From Bifiguratus adelaidae (lineage: Eukaryota > Mucoromycota > Endogonomycetes > Endogonales): a DNA stretch of 64,000 bases. Within the stretch, counting starts at the first letter, position 1. Each line of letters starts with the position of its first letter. Where the stretch lies: positions 95,352 through 159,351 of the forward strand of contig MVBO01000024.1 of NCBI GenBank assembly GCA_002261195.1. The letters are read 5' to 3'. The translations under genes and the position numbers were made by a program. Shown piece after piece: positions 33,076 to 45,300 of the stretch. The notes below the pieces were generated by a model that ran no database searches, was not told where the DNA came from, and saw nothing but the letters and a program-made list of their open reading frames with translations.

Positions 33076-33218
33076 GCTGTATGTGAGGATACTTGAGCAT
33101 CCATAGTACAATAAACCAAATACCGATTGTTGTCCATCGCAGGGCGTGCCGAGTCACGTGATTTTCCCGTTGCTTGACTACATCGGGCAGTGTTCACCTT
33201 TCTTTGTGGTAGGCGGGA

Positions 33219-35019
33219 ATGACAAGGTCATGGCTCTGGACGGGCATCGTTCTTGTGCTACTGCAAGTAGCTTTAGCCAGTCCTCTATTTGCAAGTTCAC
33301 CACCCTATTTAACCCTTCGTAAGCCCAAGAGCGCGTTACTCCTCTTCAGGCTGACCGTCCGTAGAATATGTCTCATTCATGGGGAACTCATCCGCAGGCA
33401 ATATCGTGCCCAACTCGCAGGTTGCCACATTCACCACGGACGTTTATGAATTTGTCAACTCGGAAGCTCCTTCGTCCAGCGGTCAACAGGTACGTTTTGT
33501 GGCAATAAATAGGTGGATGTTGATCTATAAAGCGGTTCTCAGGGTATTGTTGTCGATGCTGGATTCGCTTGTCAAGCGATCAATGCGACATCAAGCAGCC
33601 TGACTACGATCTTTCTGGTGCAGCTGGGGAATTGCGATATCGGCCCCAAGATGAATTTTGTTCAACTTGCTGGTGCGTCTAGTGCGATTGTGTATGATAA
33701 TGTGAACATGTCATCGGATCAACTCAGCACGTATTCTAATCAAGTAAGTCACAAGTATCATGTAGACGGCTTGATTGACCCGTTTAGGCTCTGATTAACG
33801 ACAACAATGTGAACATTGTCGCGTTTCTGGTAAATTATACACTGGGAAGCACCATCAAGACAATGATTTTGGAGGAGAAAAGTCAGGCTATCTCGGGAGG
33901 TGCCAATGTGTCGGTAATTGCTGTCTTATACCCTCCCAAAAGTTCGTTGCCATCGGCGTGGGAATTCACTTTAGCCGTCGTTATCGTATTGCTGACGGTC
34001 AGCTTCATTACAAGCAGTAAGTGGTGGGAAGATAGGGCAGCAACATGATGGCTAACGATTCGTACAGTTTTGATGCACTTCCATCTCTTGAGACTGCGAA
34101 GGAGGCACATGCGCCTCATTCAGCAAGGTCTATTACCTCCTGATGCTGAATTCACACGTCATGCATGGTTGTTGGCGCGGTCAAAGCAAGTCCAGACATT
34201 GACGAATGAGGAATTAAAGATGTTTCCGACGCGGATCTTTGGCGCCCATCCAACTGATGAAACGGATTTTGATGAAGCTGCAGAACCTGCTCGTGAGCAG
34301 AATGTCACAGGAGAGGGACTAAACGACATTCCCTTGACACGAACCAGTACGATGCAATCTTATCGATCAGACGCGTCACGGTCTACAACTCGGTCACGTA
34401 AGGCGCTTGCAAATGCGTCTGCTGTAGCTCAACAAACCGCTACCACGGGAGGTCCATCGACGCACGCACAGTATACAAAGGGTGGAGATGAAATGTGTGT
34501 CATTTGCTTGGATGAGTTTGAGCCTGGAGATGAGCTGCGTAAGCTGCCTTGCGGTCATGAATATCATTGCGAGTGTATTGGTATGTTCATTTTGTGATTG
34601 CCAATTTCCGATATTCTTGACGCTCATATCCTATCGTAGACCCATGGTTGACCATCAAGTCCGCGGTGTGCCCGCTTTGCAAACACGATTGCAGCGTACC
34701 TGCGACCACAAACACCGAAGCCGCTCCCGAGAATAGTGGAACGGAGGCAACGCCGATGGGACAACAAGACGGAACAAACACTTCATCTACCCGATATACC
34801 GTCATGGATAGCTTGCAATCGTGGTGGTACGGTGGAGCTCTCGTACTCACCGATCCATTGCCAAGGACAGCAGCTCCGCGTAGGCCTCCCTTAGCGGCAC
34901 GCATCGCACTTCCCGAACGTATGCGGGTGCACGACACGAACAACACGGAGCTTGACTTAGGCGATCCGGCGAATCTTGAGCTTGGAACCTTCTCGCACCT
35001 TGATAGCAATGCCGTATAG
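33219..35019 (+). CDS. PA-TM-RING E3 ubiquitin ligase
   Basis: Endosomal or vacuolar membrane ubiquitin ligase of the RNF13/RMR type. Exons 33219-33318, 33365-33489, 33543-33743, 33788-34016, 34068-34580 and 34640-35019 give 515 aa. A signal peptide (WLWTGIVLVLLQVALA) leads into a lumenal PA domain with N-glycosylation sites (GNSSAGN, NATSSS, NYTLG) and GIVVDAGFACQAIN. One membrane helix, EFTLAVVIVLLTVSFITS, follows. The cytosolic part has a RING-H2: CVICLDEFEPGDELRKLPCG, HEYHCECIDPWL, CPLCKHDC. The tail is Pro/Arg/Thr-rich. The RING is split by the last intron, whose phase agrees. Confidence 0.92.
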
Positions 35020-35285
35020 GTTCCAGCGCAAGCTTCCGCTTCCGAAGCCACACCAACTTGGTCAACCTGGCGACCGATCTTTTGGCCTCGTCGATGATAG
35101 ATTGTGATAGTGTGTATAAATTATGGTTGTATATTATCCGTCATGTCTATAAACATTGTAATGTTGTAAACACATTAGACGCGTTCCGTCAAATCCTGTA
35201 CACCAGCGCCATTTTTCCAATCGACCAATATTCGACCTTCTGATGTAACATTCAGCATACCCGAGCGATGATACACGGTGCGCTT

Positions 35286-36671
35286 TCATATGCGATGATC
35301 AAGACGTAACCGCGCTACCCGATGTCTCATGGCGATTGATCGTCGACCCTCCCCTTCACCTTGTCCATCTACCCAAGCCTGCGTTTGCCGTTCGTACTCG
35401 GTCTCCAGATCGTGAATGTCCTTTTCCAGCCGCTCAATTTCCTCCGGGTACACAGTCGGTGATGTTCGTGTGTCCTCGCTTGCCGGTATGAAGCGATAGA
35501 GTGTTTCGTTGGTCCCACCTAGAGAGCTCGGCAAACTCTCTTTAGGAACATATCGCAGCAGATCTTCGTTGTTCTCGGTCATTTGTATTTTCGCAGCAAC
35601 GATAGGATCCAGGAGTGGACTGATCAGCTTCCATACCGCTGTATAAAAAGTCAATAGAGAGCAATGACGAGGGTAGTTGCCAGACTTTCCTGAAAAGATC
35701 CAAGGTGCTTTATGGACGAGACAAATACCGAGGCTCTCGGGGTAATGCTCCTGCAGACACGAGATGAGAAATCGAATAAATTCTTGATCCTGCAAGTGCG
35801 CACCGTCAGTTCCAAGTCCTTGGGCACATAAAACAGATTTGCTGCATTCACCATATTGCCCATGGTAAAATCTTCCATGTCAAAAATCACACATGCCGTC
35901 TCGACAGGCTGCGCAGTAAGAAGCCGCAAGGTCTCCAGCATATAAAGGATAAATTGCTGCAAGGATGCCAGAGTCTGGTCCTCTTTATGATGATATCTGA
36001 CATTGATGTACCTGCGCACCATGAGCCGGCTGGATACATCTAGATCACGATGTCACTTACATTATCGGTCGACCTCCATTATCCGGACGGCCTAGGTAAC
36101 TCTTGCCTGATGTAAGCTGGAGCATAAACCCTTCTCCTTGACCCGCCTGATTTTGATCGAGCATCTCCATGATACCTTCCTCCCCCAAAAGTATAACTTC
36201 ATCCACATACTCATCCAGCCGCCATCGCAGTGTTGCCATCGTCATATCGTAAGCTTTGCCAACATCCCATTTACGGGCACGCAAGAAGCGCAAGAGAAGC
36301 GCATCAGGATTATCCGTATAAACAAATGCCCAAAATGCTTCACGCAGTCCCCTGGGAAGTTGGACCGGCAGATTCAATACGAGTTCACTCCGCGAAGGCG
36401 ATCGATCAGACATAGAAAGCGCGGAGTTGATACTGGCGCCATCATTGTCATCCACGCTGTAAGTCTTCTTTTTGCGAAAGAGTCCGCCTAGCTTTATTTT
36501 GGGTTTCGCCGTCAGTGGACTGGCCGCGGGTGTACTTGTCCCCGATCCCGAAGACCGCTTGGTCGATTCTTCACTCTCTTGGTCAAAGGTGTCAAAAAGC
36601 CTCTTCCAGAGCTCTTTTAGAGTTTCCGTCTGCTCTGTCGTCAAGTTGTCAAGGAATCCAGTTCTCGACAT
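35286..36671 (-). CDS. Sec14-like CRAL-TRIO lipid-transfer protein
   Basis: CRAL-TRIO proteins exchange phosphatidylinositol and other lipids between membranes. Exons 36671-36061, 36011-35852, 35789-35690 and 35638-35286 give 407 aa. The N-terminal CRAL-TRIO helices include LLLRFLRARKWDVGKAYDM; the lipid-binding domain has GRPIMYINVRYHHKEDQT, ETACVIFDMEDFTMGNM, FLISCLQEHYPESLG and HKAPWIFS-AVWKLISPLLDP. A Ser-rich basic segment (GGLFRKKKTYSV) precedes them. The last intron, 35639-35689, begins GA rather than GT and is 51 nt without a stop; if not spliced, the protein is 424 aa with a 17-residue insert in the lipid pocket. An in-frame ATG at 36698 is possible. Confidence 0.88.
35639..35689 (-). 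other. Relic or GA-AG intron in the Sec14-like gene
   Basis: Reading on the minus strand, the segment starts GAAAGT, contains TTGACTTTTT, and ends TATACAG. Excision restores APWIFS-AVWKLI, matching the family. A GT-AG solution in frame does not exist. Its length is a multiple of three and it is stop-free. Confidence 0.6.
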
Positions 36672-36725
36672 GGGCAAAGAGGTGACTGTAAAAGGCAATG
36701 GACTTGCTTATTTTGATTTTCATTG

Positions 36726-38349
36726 TCATCGATGGTTAATCTCCCAGTGTCTCGTCTGGGGATTAGCGACATCAAAATCTCGTCTAATGGCGGAGTACAG
36801 TAGATCCACTAGTAATATGATCTGTCCAACATTGTAAACTAATGTGATAGCGTAAAAGAAGTTGGCATTTCCACTACCGGCGTAGATCCAGAGATGCCAA
36901 AAGATGGGCGCCAATGCGGCAGAGTAAAGAAAGATATTGGCGACGAGAAAGTCGTAGCGTGTATCTAGTGATCATGATGAGTGGTCCGGCTGAAGCAAAA
37001 CGTGCAATGCCTTACATTTTCGCAGCTCGCCATGAACAGGCAAAAGTCCCAGGTATAAACATGCATCACCTGCTGAGGGATAGCTCTTGAAAATTGCCAT
37101 AATGCCGCATAAAAGGGTGCACGCTAGCAGCGGATGTTGTGAAAGACGTATGGTCAAAGGTATGGCGTAGATGAAGGCATGAATTTGGAAAACGGAGAGA
37201 AAGAACGATCGGTACTGGTCGAACATTTCTATAAAGAAGTACCAAAAGAGGCCGATATTAGGCGTTAGATCCTTGAGAAAGATACTAGTCATCTTAGTCC
37301 ACCTGTTTTCGCTCGTCGTCGCTTTTGATCTACTTACATCACGCCATAGGTGGAGCCCATGAATTTCCAAGAACCGGTGAAGACATAGGAGATGCCGAGC
37401 AATGTCAGGAGATATAGCCCGAATATGCCCATTGCTTTGGGAAAGACATTCTGAGGAGGAGAATGGTTAGCCCTTAGTTTTCATTATCGATAATAATCTC
37501 ACCAGATAGTGCGTCAACGAGCGTCCGCTGGAAAGGATCGAATTGATGGGGAAAATGAGCATGGCGGGGTAAAAGGAAAGATAACTGGCTATGGCTAGCC
37601 AAAACATGCTGTTGGATGCGCTCGCTTGACAAAAGTGTGAGTCACTGTCGGCGTCAGCAGTAAAATCACCTACCTGACAGGGCATGGTAGATGGCAGCAA
37701 TCACACTGGTATTGGAGAAGATGCCTGTACTGAGCGAGACGCAGGACAGGATGGTCATTGGATTAAACAAATACCTAGATCAAGAGCTCATGAGTCACAG
37801 GGGGCAAGGGGACCTAGCAGACAAACTCACAACGCCCCAATTATCCACAAACCGGTGGATTCTCCCTTCTCAATGTCAAGCTTTAGTTTGCTGGTGTACA
37901 TGGTCGTCTTACGGTCCGCTATGCCCATCATCATGTGCGCCGCAACGAGATCCATCGTAATGTAGACGATTTGGGTGCATTGGATCGGTAGTGCGTCCAG
38001 TACATGGAATAGAGCGATGAGGAGAGGTGCCTGATAAAAGGATGAATGGGTAAATGTTCCGTGAGGTCAAAGACTTACGTGATGACATGCACCACCTTCA
38101 AAAGGCGGTACAGCACTCTTGTATAGAAAGACGCCTTCAATGACTGCACAATGTGAGCATGGTCTATAGCAAGGCATGTTATCCCCACGTACCTCTCTTG
38201 TAACCTGTTAGCGGTGTGGATAGTTCCACTTGATCTGCTAGAACACGCGTCAAGCCTGGTACTTGGAACAAAAGCAGGCGAACCAGAGCCGCCAGTGAGA
38301 AAATGAGCGCCTTGTAAGGCACAGGTTGCGGTATTGCTCTTGTCGACAT
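36726..38349 (-). CDS. GAB1: GPI transamidase subunit PIG-U
   Basis: Multipass ER protein of the complex that attaches GPI anchors. Eight exons (38349-38193, 38143-38079, 38030-37831, 37774-37674, 37624-37503, 37450-37338, 37284-37016, 36964-36726) give 421 aa. Family landmarks are EGVFLYKSAVPPFEGGACHH, ALYLFNPMTILSCVSLSTG, the signature DLTPNIGLFWYFFIEMFDQY, FIYAIPLTIRLSQHPLL and AIFKSYPSAGDACLYLGLLP. The C-terminus YDFLVANIFLYSAALAPIFW is typical. Intron 6 is placed at the second AG (before TATCTTT), which gives TYGVIIFLKDLTPN without an insertion. Many hydrophobic segments run the full length. Confidence 0.94.
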
Positions 38350-38443
38350 TTACAGCATACCCAAAGAATGAAATGGGTTAAGGGGTATCCAATCTTCCTT
38401 TTTGCAGTGCTTTGATTCAACATTGGGCTATGTCACAGTCTAC

Positions 38444-41400
38444 CTAGTCAAGCTCAACCCATGTAAGGCCTTTTTGCTTGGCGAATTCTTGAATACAGTT
38501 TCTTCCAAGGACGACGAGTGAGAGGAGCGGAGTTTGCAGATCAATAGGCCATTCAGCAATGGGCGCGACCGGATCTTGCTCATCGGAAGGCAGGGTTCCA
38601 GCAGCAATATCTCGACATTTTTGCCATGTCTCTGGGAATGCGGTTCGCATGGTTTGGGTGCTGAGATACTTTTCGCCCTCTGCCCATCGCTTCTTGATCG
38701 TTTCCTCTTCTTCCAGGAATTTTTCGAGATGTCGGACCTTATCTAGCAAAGTGGAAGACTCGGACGAGGCGGGAGCGGATTCTTTGGCAAATTGCTTGAG
38801 GTATTGCTGCGTCTCTCTTCGTGCAATCGATGCCTTCATATGTATGACATGTCGGTAGACAATGCACGCGACTTTTGTACTATGATTTATGTTAGCAAGC
38901 TAATATTCTAACCATGCCTGGTGTTACCTAAGGCCGTACCACTCCCACTGCTCTTGCGTCTTGTGATAATGGGCGACAAAGTCCAACAGATTCATCAACT
39001 CATCCCAAGCATTCATCGTGTTGGCTTGCAAATGATCCTGATTAAACCGATTGTAGAATCCCTGTATGTAATGAAAAGAACTGGCAGAATACTGCAATGA
39101 CGCGAGGGTCTTTTGACCGCTTGTCTGTTGCGTTCTGTCTGCCAACCTCTTGTACTTCACTCCCAATTCCCTGTGCCTTTAGTCGTGTGAGTAAGGATGG
39201 AATCGTAACACATCAGACTTACTTTTGACGCGAGCTACTTATTACCGACTTAGACGCTGTCTGTAAGTCCTTTTGACTGGAGCGTCGTCGCAAATCAACC
39301 GCCTCTGGCGACTCTCCAAGTGACTCTCCATCTTTTGGAGTCTTTTCGTTGCTCGTATCACTGCCTTCCGTATTCCTACGTGTACTACCGGCGCCTTCCG
39401 AGCGAGTAGGGTTGTTTGTTCGCTGACGCCTAAGCTCTTCCAAAGATACTTTGGTACGTTTGACGGGAGTAGCCACAGATGCTGCATCTTTGCTACCCTC
39501 GCGATTCGGTGGTGTGCTCGGATCCAAGGTATGCGCTGTTTGATCCGCTTCAGCGGCGTCACGACGTGCTTCCGTATCGGTCTTGTGCACATCGTCCCTC
39601 CGGTTGTCCTTTCTATCATTCGATCTGCCGTCACCTCGAACTTCGCGTCCTCTGTCCGCCTCTCGTGGCCGTTCATAGCCGTCACGCCCCTCTCTATACC
39701 GATTACGACTGCGATCTCTCTCACTGTCGTGATCATAACGACCGGATCGCCTAGAGTCTCGTTCGCGGGAGCGACCTCTCCGATCGCGATGTCGCTCACT
39801 GTCTCTATCCATGCTCGTTCTGTCTCTTCGCTCAAGCGAGCGGTCCGATCTGCCTCTATCTCGGCGATCTCGCGAATAGTCTCGCCTTCGCGAACGCGAT
39901 CGCGAACGTGTCCGTGACCTTGAACGACGGCTTCTGGCCGGTGAGCGAGAGCGATCTCGACCGTACCGCCTCTGCCTTCGGTCCAAGCTCGTACTACGTT
40001 TCCTAGAGTCTGATCGACGACCTTCATCCCTATCGACATCGCGTTCTCGTCGATCGCGTTCGCGCTCTCGATCTCCCTCACGGCGATCTCGGGACCTGGA
40101 CCTTCTGGTATTCCGAGGCTCGTCGTTTTTCTCATCTGATGTGTGTGACGTATGCAAGTTTGACTTTTCTCTAGTTGCTGCTATGCTGTTGGTGCTGGTG
40201 GATATGACAGGTGGTGTCAAGCCGGCAGAGTCCAGCAGACTTGTGCTTTTATTCGCGGATGATGGTGTGTTTGAATGGAGCTGTTTGCCAGAGGGCGCAA
40301 TGTCATCTACAGGTCCGCTCTCGTGATGAGCATTCGCCTTAGCGCCTTTGCTGCTGTCGTTCCGGCCTTGATCAGTCGAGCCTTCCCGTTCACGACCTCG
40401 TGGACGTATACCCTCCGCTTTCGCGTTTTGATGATTTGATGGACGTACTTTTCCAGCGTTTTTAGAGGAGGATTTGTTTGTGGTTGGATGGGTTTCAGAA
40501 TCTCGCGACGATTTATCTGAAGCTTTCTGTGTACTATTTGCTGGGAGGGGAAGACGGAGTTCATAGCTGAATGATCGGGGCTTGACTGCTTTTCCGTTGA
40601 CTGTAAATGTCACCTTTGCAATCGCCTTGCTGTTGGTGGAAGTCGCTAATTTCGAGCCACCAGATGACTGCTTCGAACCGTCGTTTACAGTCACTATAGA
40701 TGGACAAGATGTCAGCGCTCATGTTGCACCCATCCATCCCATTCATGGTACCTGTTGTAGCGGCCTTTTTGGCTTTAACGATCCTTTCATTGAGATTCTT
40801 ATCATCGTCACTCTCTCCACTTTCGGAATCTGAAGAGCTCGATCCAGAACTTGAACTTGAGCTGGAACTTGAGCCTGAACCTGATGATGAGGAGCCGGAT
40901 GATGAAGAGGAGGATTTATCTCCAGCCCAACGCTTAAGACCATTCCTTGGTGTCGTTGAGTTGTCGTGGCGGTGTGTACTCGTAGACTTTCCAACCTTCA
41001 GACGAACAACCGCGTGACTATCTGTACTACCGTTTGTGTGCGCGTCGAACTCGGATACTCTTAAATCTGGAACTTGAACTTGACTTGAAATTTCCGGTAC
41101 TGTCGGAGATAGAGCGCGTGGAAGATTTTTAATCAGCTGCGCAGACGTCGTGAGTGATATGTAAGCTAACGGGTAAACGGCTTAATACACTTACATTGAT
41201 CTGCTCATGCAGAGTCACTACGCGAGACTTGGGATGCTCGGTACTCTAAAGATTGGATAAGTCACCGCGGCCAAAAGAACGGGCTAAAGCCACATACATC
41301 GCCTTTGAGGCTCTTGTCTACTCTTCCCAGAGCCGATGACCCCTTCGTCGACGCCGCCTTCTGCTTTTTGGTTGACTCCCTGAGAGCGCACCATCAGCAC

Positions 41401-42006
41401 GCATGTTTAGAAAGTAAAAGTTGCCATTAACTCACTTTTCACTGAATTCACCTTCATCCGGTTTCCTTTTCCGAGTTGTACTGCAAGCCAGTCAGTATCA
41501 CGTTATGAACGGACATACCACCTTGCTGCTCACCTTGTGGCATTGACCCCTGCGATGATGTCCATAATATCCGTTCCCAGTTTGTTTTTGAGGAATTGAC
41601 CGCTGGAAGCATCGTCTGAACGCTTCCGCTTGTCCCCGCTTGGAGGCGTGATATGCTCAGAACTAGAAGAGCGATAATGACCGTTCTCCTTGCGATCCGA
41701 ATGCCCGTTTCCGACTTCCCTAGCTCCACCAGGCGACACTGTCTCTGGACTGGACGAGTCCCTGTCGCCGTTATTGGCTTCTTCCAGAGCGTCTTTTGCC
41801 TTTCGTTGACGTTCCCTGATATTCCACCACTCCGCTGTTGTCTCCAGTTGCATACCAGCCCAACCTGGTGCGTAATAACGCTTCTCATGGGCAGGAGGCT
41901 CATGCCATGTCATATACTCGCCAATACCATGAGCAAAGGACACATTCTGTCGCATTCGCTCCAGGTGTTGCAGCCGGGTGGCAGCAAGTGCCTTATCCAC
42001 GGCCAT
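38444..42006 (-). CDS. Ser/Arg-rich nuclear protein with AF4/FMR2-like C-terminal domain (tentative)
   Basis: Eight exons (42006-41534, 41480-41436, 41379-41298, 41245-41195, 41136-40752, 40693-39223, 39170-38928, 38879-38444) encode 1061 aa. The N-terminus is conserved-looking (GIGEYMTWHEPPAHEKRYYA). A polyserine tract sits near residues 295-330 (SGSSSSSSSSGSSSSDSES), and a long Arg/Asp/Ser RS-like region (DRSRSPARSRRSRSRTRSRS) near 550-740. The last 220 residues (ELGVKYKRLADRTQQTSG, LQYSASSFHYIQGFYNRF, NAWDELMNLLDFVAHYH, TKVACIVYRHVIHMKAS) follow the pattern I recall for the AF4 homology domain of super-elongation-complex scaffolds. The exon structure is firm; the AF4 assignment is a hypothesis, and a generic SR protein is the alternative. 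Confidence 0.6.
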
Positions 42007-42382
42007 ATCACACCCTGCTCCCTCCAGTCCCAGTATTCAACAAGTGCTGACAAGGTGTGCCAAGAGCACAAGACGACAATAGGTAAAAGACAAGTGCGTG
42101 TGAAGGGTAGAGACTGGAGAAAGAGAGGGAGAGAGAGAGAGAAGTTGTTCACAGTGGAAATTTCAGGAAGAGCAAGAGCAACAGGTTAGCGCGACGCAAG
42201 GGATTGAAGGCCACAGAAGCACTGAGAGGTGAATAGAAGCGCTGTATAAGCAAGTGTATAGTGAGCGCAAGAAAGAGAAAGAGAGAGAACGAGAGAGCGA
42301 GAGGATGAAGGCAGGCCAATTGTAACCAGTCGATGTCCTTCCCGCAATTCGCTGTCACACACGCCCATCACTTGTTCTCTCC
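42007..42382. promoter_or_regulatory. Divergent promoter with GA-rich tracts
   Basis: 376 bp between the SR/AF4-like and EDE1-like genes, rich in GAGAGA runs (about 42118-42142 and 42270-42303) and GAAAGAGA repeats. Purine-rich tracts of this sort often lie in nucleosome-free promoters. No gene seen. Confidence 0.45.
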
Positions 42383-45300
42383 ATGGCAGGTGAGCACACG
42401 GAGAGGATGGATGGCTGGCACGACTTACGGGAGATAGATCCTACCTTATCTGCGCAAGAGCAACAAGTCTATAAAGGGTACTTCAAGCAGGTGGACGTAG
42501 AAGAGAAAGGTGTTGTACTCGGCAGTGAAGCAGTGCCTCTATTTAGCCAAGCCGGACTCCCGCCAGCAACATTAGCAGAGGTAAGGACCGGCTGGTGGAG
42601 TCGATACTTGAGGTAGAGGTGTTCACGCAACGATACAGATTTGGCAACGTGCAGATACGGACAATAAGGGTTTTCTGACCGAGAAGGACTTCAACCTTGC
42701 GTTGAAATTGATAGCTTGCGCTCAGCAAGGCTTGCCTCTGTCGTCCTACAATACCGCTTCTTTGCCTTTGCCTACATTTGGGGATGCAGGCAACGCGGCA
42801 ATACAAGGCCGGTCGGCCTCTGCAACGAGGCAAAATGCGGCATCTGATACCATTTCACCTCAAGACCGGGATAAATTTACTCGACTATTTTATCAGACAG
42901 GCGCTCATAATGGAGAGTTGGCAGGCAAGTGAAAGAGACAGATGTTTAGACGCATGACAAGTTTTACTAAGACACGTTTCCTTACTATAGGCGACAGAGC
43001 GCGTAACGTATTCCTAAAATCAGGCTTGCCTTTAGAGACACTCTCCAACATCTGGTAAGTCAAAGAGTGCTCGTGTGCGGTCTCGCATGATTGGAACTTG
43101 ACTCTATGCTGCCTCAAGGACTCTTGCCGATTCCCGCGCAGCAGGTAGTCTTACATTATCGGACTTTATTATTGCCATGCACTATATCCAAGAAAGCATG
43201 GATCATCCACAACAGGCATTACCTGCCACCGTGCCTCCAGCACTAAGATCAAGTGCCACTGAATCCAGTCATCAACCTCCACAGCCGAGCGCTCTCCATG
43301 CCATGTCGCCTTTGCAACAATCCGCCGTGTTGCCTCCACTGACAGGCCAATCTCAGTATTCAATACCTTCTCAAATGACTGGCACTATAGGTGGTTTGCC
43401 GAACGTGCAAGCGCCGCAAATGGCGTGGGACGTGACTCCCGCAGACAAGGCGAAATATGACCGCATGTTTGAAACCATTGCTTCCTCATCGCAAGCGATG
43501 ACACTTAGTGGAGCCGAGGCAGGTCAATTTTTCCAAAAGTCGGGGCTACCAGATGATGATTTGGCAAGAATATGGGACTTGGCCGACATTTACCGTCGCG
43601 GTGAACTCACTCGTGACGAGTTTGCGATCGCAATGTTGCTCATCCAAAAGCATATGTCAGGACAACCCATTCCAGTATCCCTACCACCGTCTTTGTATCC
43701 TCCATCTGAAAGAGCAGGCTTATCCCAAGGTCTAGGCGCTCCTCCGCAGCAATTTAATCTCGGCGCAAGTGCTTTAGGTGGAGGTTCTGCTCAATCGCAA
43801 CTTGCCAGTGCTATACCTGCTCCCGTTCCCAATGCCAACAAGCTATGTAAGTACCAGTGTATGCACTAACAAAGGTAGCATGATTGCTTACATGTTTCTC
43901 TTTGGAACCATGATAGCCATGATGTCACTTCTGGATGACATTGAAAGCATGGGCACACAGGTATCTCCAGTTCCCAAGGCTGCTCTAGCTTCTCTCAATC
44001 TGCCTTCTCTGGAACCTCCTCGAGGCAATACCCTTGATGCTCAAAAAGCAGACATTACCGAAAGAGTCAATCAAGCGCGAAAGCGAATAGAGGAGGAAAA
44101 GGCGGCATTGGCCGAGGTTGAGGCGGCTATTGCCGCCGAACAACCCAAGATTGATAATTTGAAGCAAGATTTCATGCAAGGCCAGACCGCATTTGACCAG
44201 GTACAACAACAAAAGCAAGAGATCATAATGCAAATGCAAGGCAAGATGGGCAGCGTTGATGACATGCGAAAGCAAATCCAGACAATGAAATCTGAAGAGA
44301 CCGCGCTAAGGGCAGAAATAGAGAAACTGCAAAAGCAGACAAAGCAGCAAAAGAGTATGTTGGACATTAACCGTCGTCAAGTTTCAGCCGCAGAGATGGA
44401 CCGCGATCGTCTGGCGCGACAGGTAAAGGAAGCAATGGAGGCAGAGCCTTTGGAGGCTTCAAAGTCGCCTGTTGCGGCAATCACGCCGGCACGCCCAGCT
44501 CCAGAGGCGCAAATGCCGAAAGCTGATAACCCATTTGCTTCCGGGGCATCCACACCTTTCGGTATGGCAGCTGGCACCGTAACTCCTTCGTCGACGCCAA
44601 CAACTACTGGCAATGCAGCGGGACCGACCTCTCCTGCTGATCCCTTTGCTGCGTACCGTAGCTCGCCTTCCTCCTCTAGTCCACAAGGTGAAGCATCGAC
44701 GTTGGCGAAGCAAGAAGTGATTTCAGTCTCACCAGCGACGTTGCCAGTCACTGAGAAGGCTCCAAAGTCACCGACAGCTTCACGGACGTCTTTGGGCAGT
44801 CGACCCTCATCCGTGTCATCCAACAAAGCGGCCACGCCCGTTGCTGATATCTTCGCGGCCGGTGCGGCTGTGGCAGCCGGTGCAGGCTTGTTTGGTTCGT
44901 CTGGAGATGCAGAGTCTACCGAACATAAAAAAGTGGATGGGCATAGGCCACCTCCCCCACCGCCAAGTCGCCAAAGCAGACAGACCACTGCGAATGAGCC
45001 ACAGCGTGCAAATACCATTAGCTTCCAGTCATCTCCTGCCTCGGCGACCAGTACCCGACGTCCTGCCCCGCCGCCTCCTCCAAGCAAGTCCTCAACCGAT
45101 CGTTCGATTCGCATCCCTGCCCCAGCATCCCCAGCTGCGCCCGCAGGGCCTACGCCGGATGTTTCCGATCCATTTGCAGCCTTTAGCAAGACGTTTGATG
45201 ATGCAAAGAAACGTCCGAAGGGTGCAGACGATTTTGATACTGCTTTTGGCGGCATTTCTAACGAGAACGACTTTGTCAATGCGTTCCCGACACTAGATAC

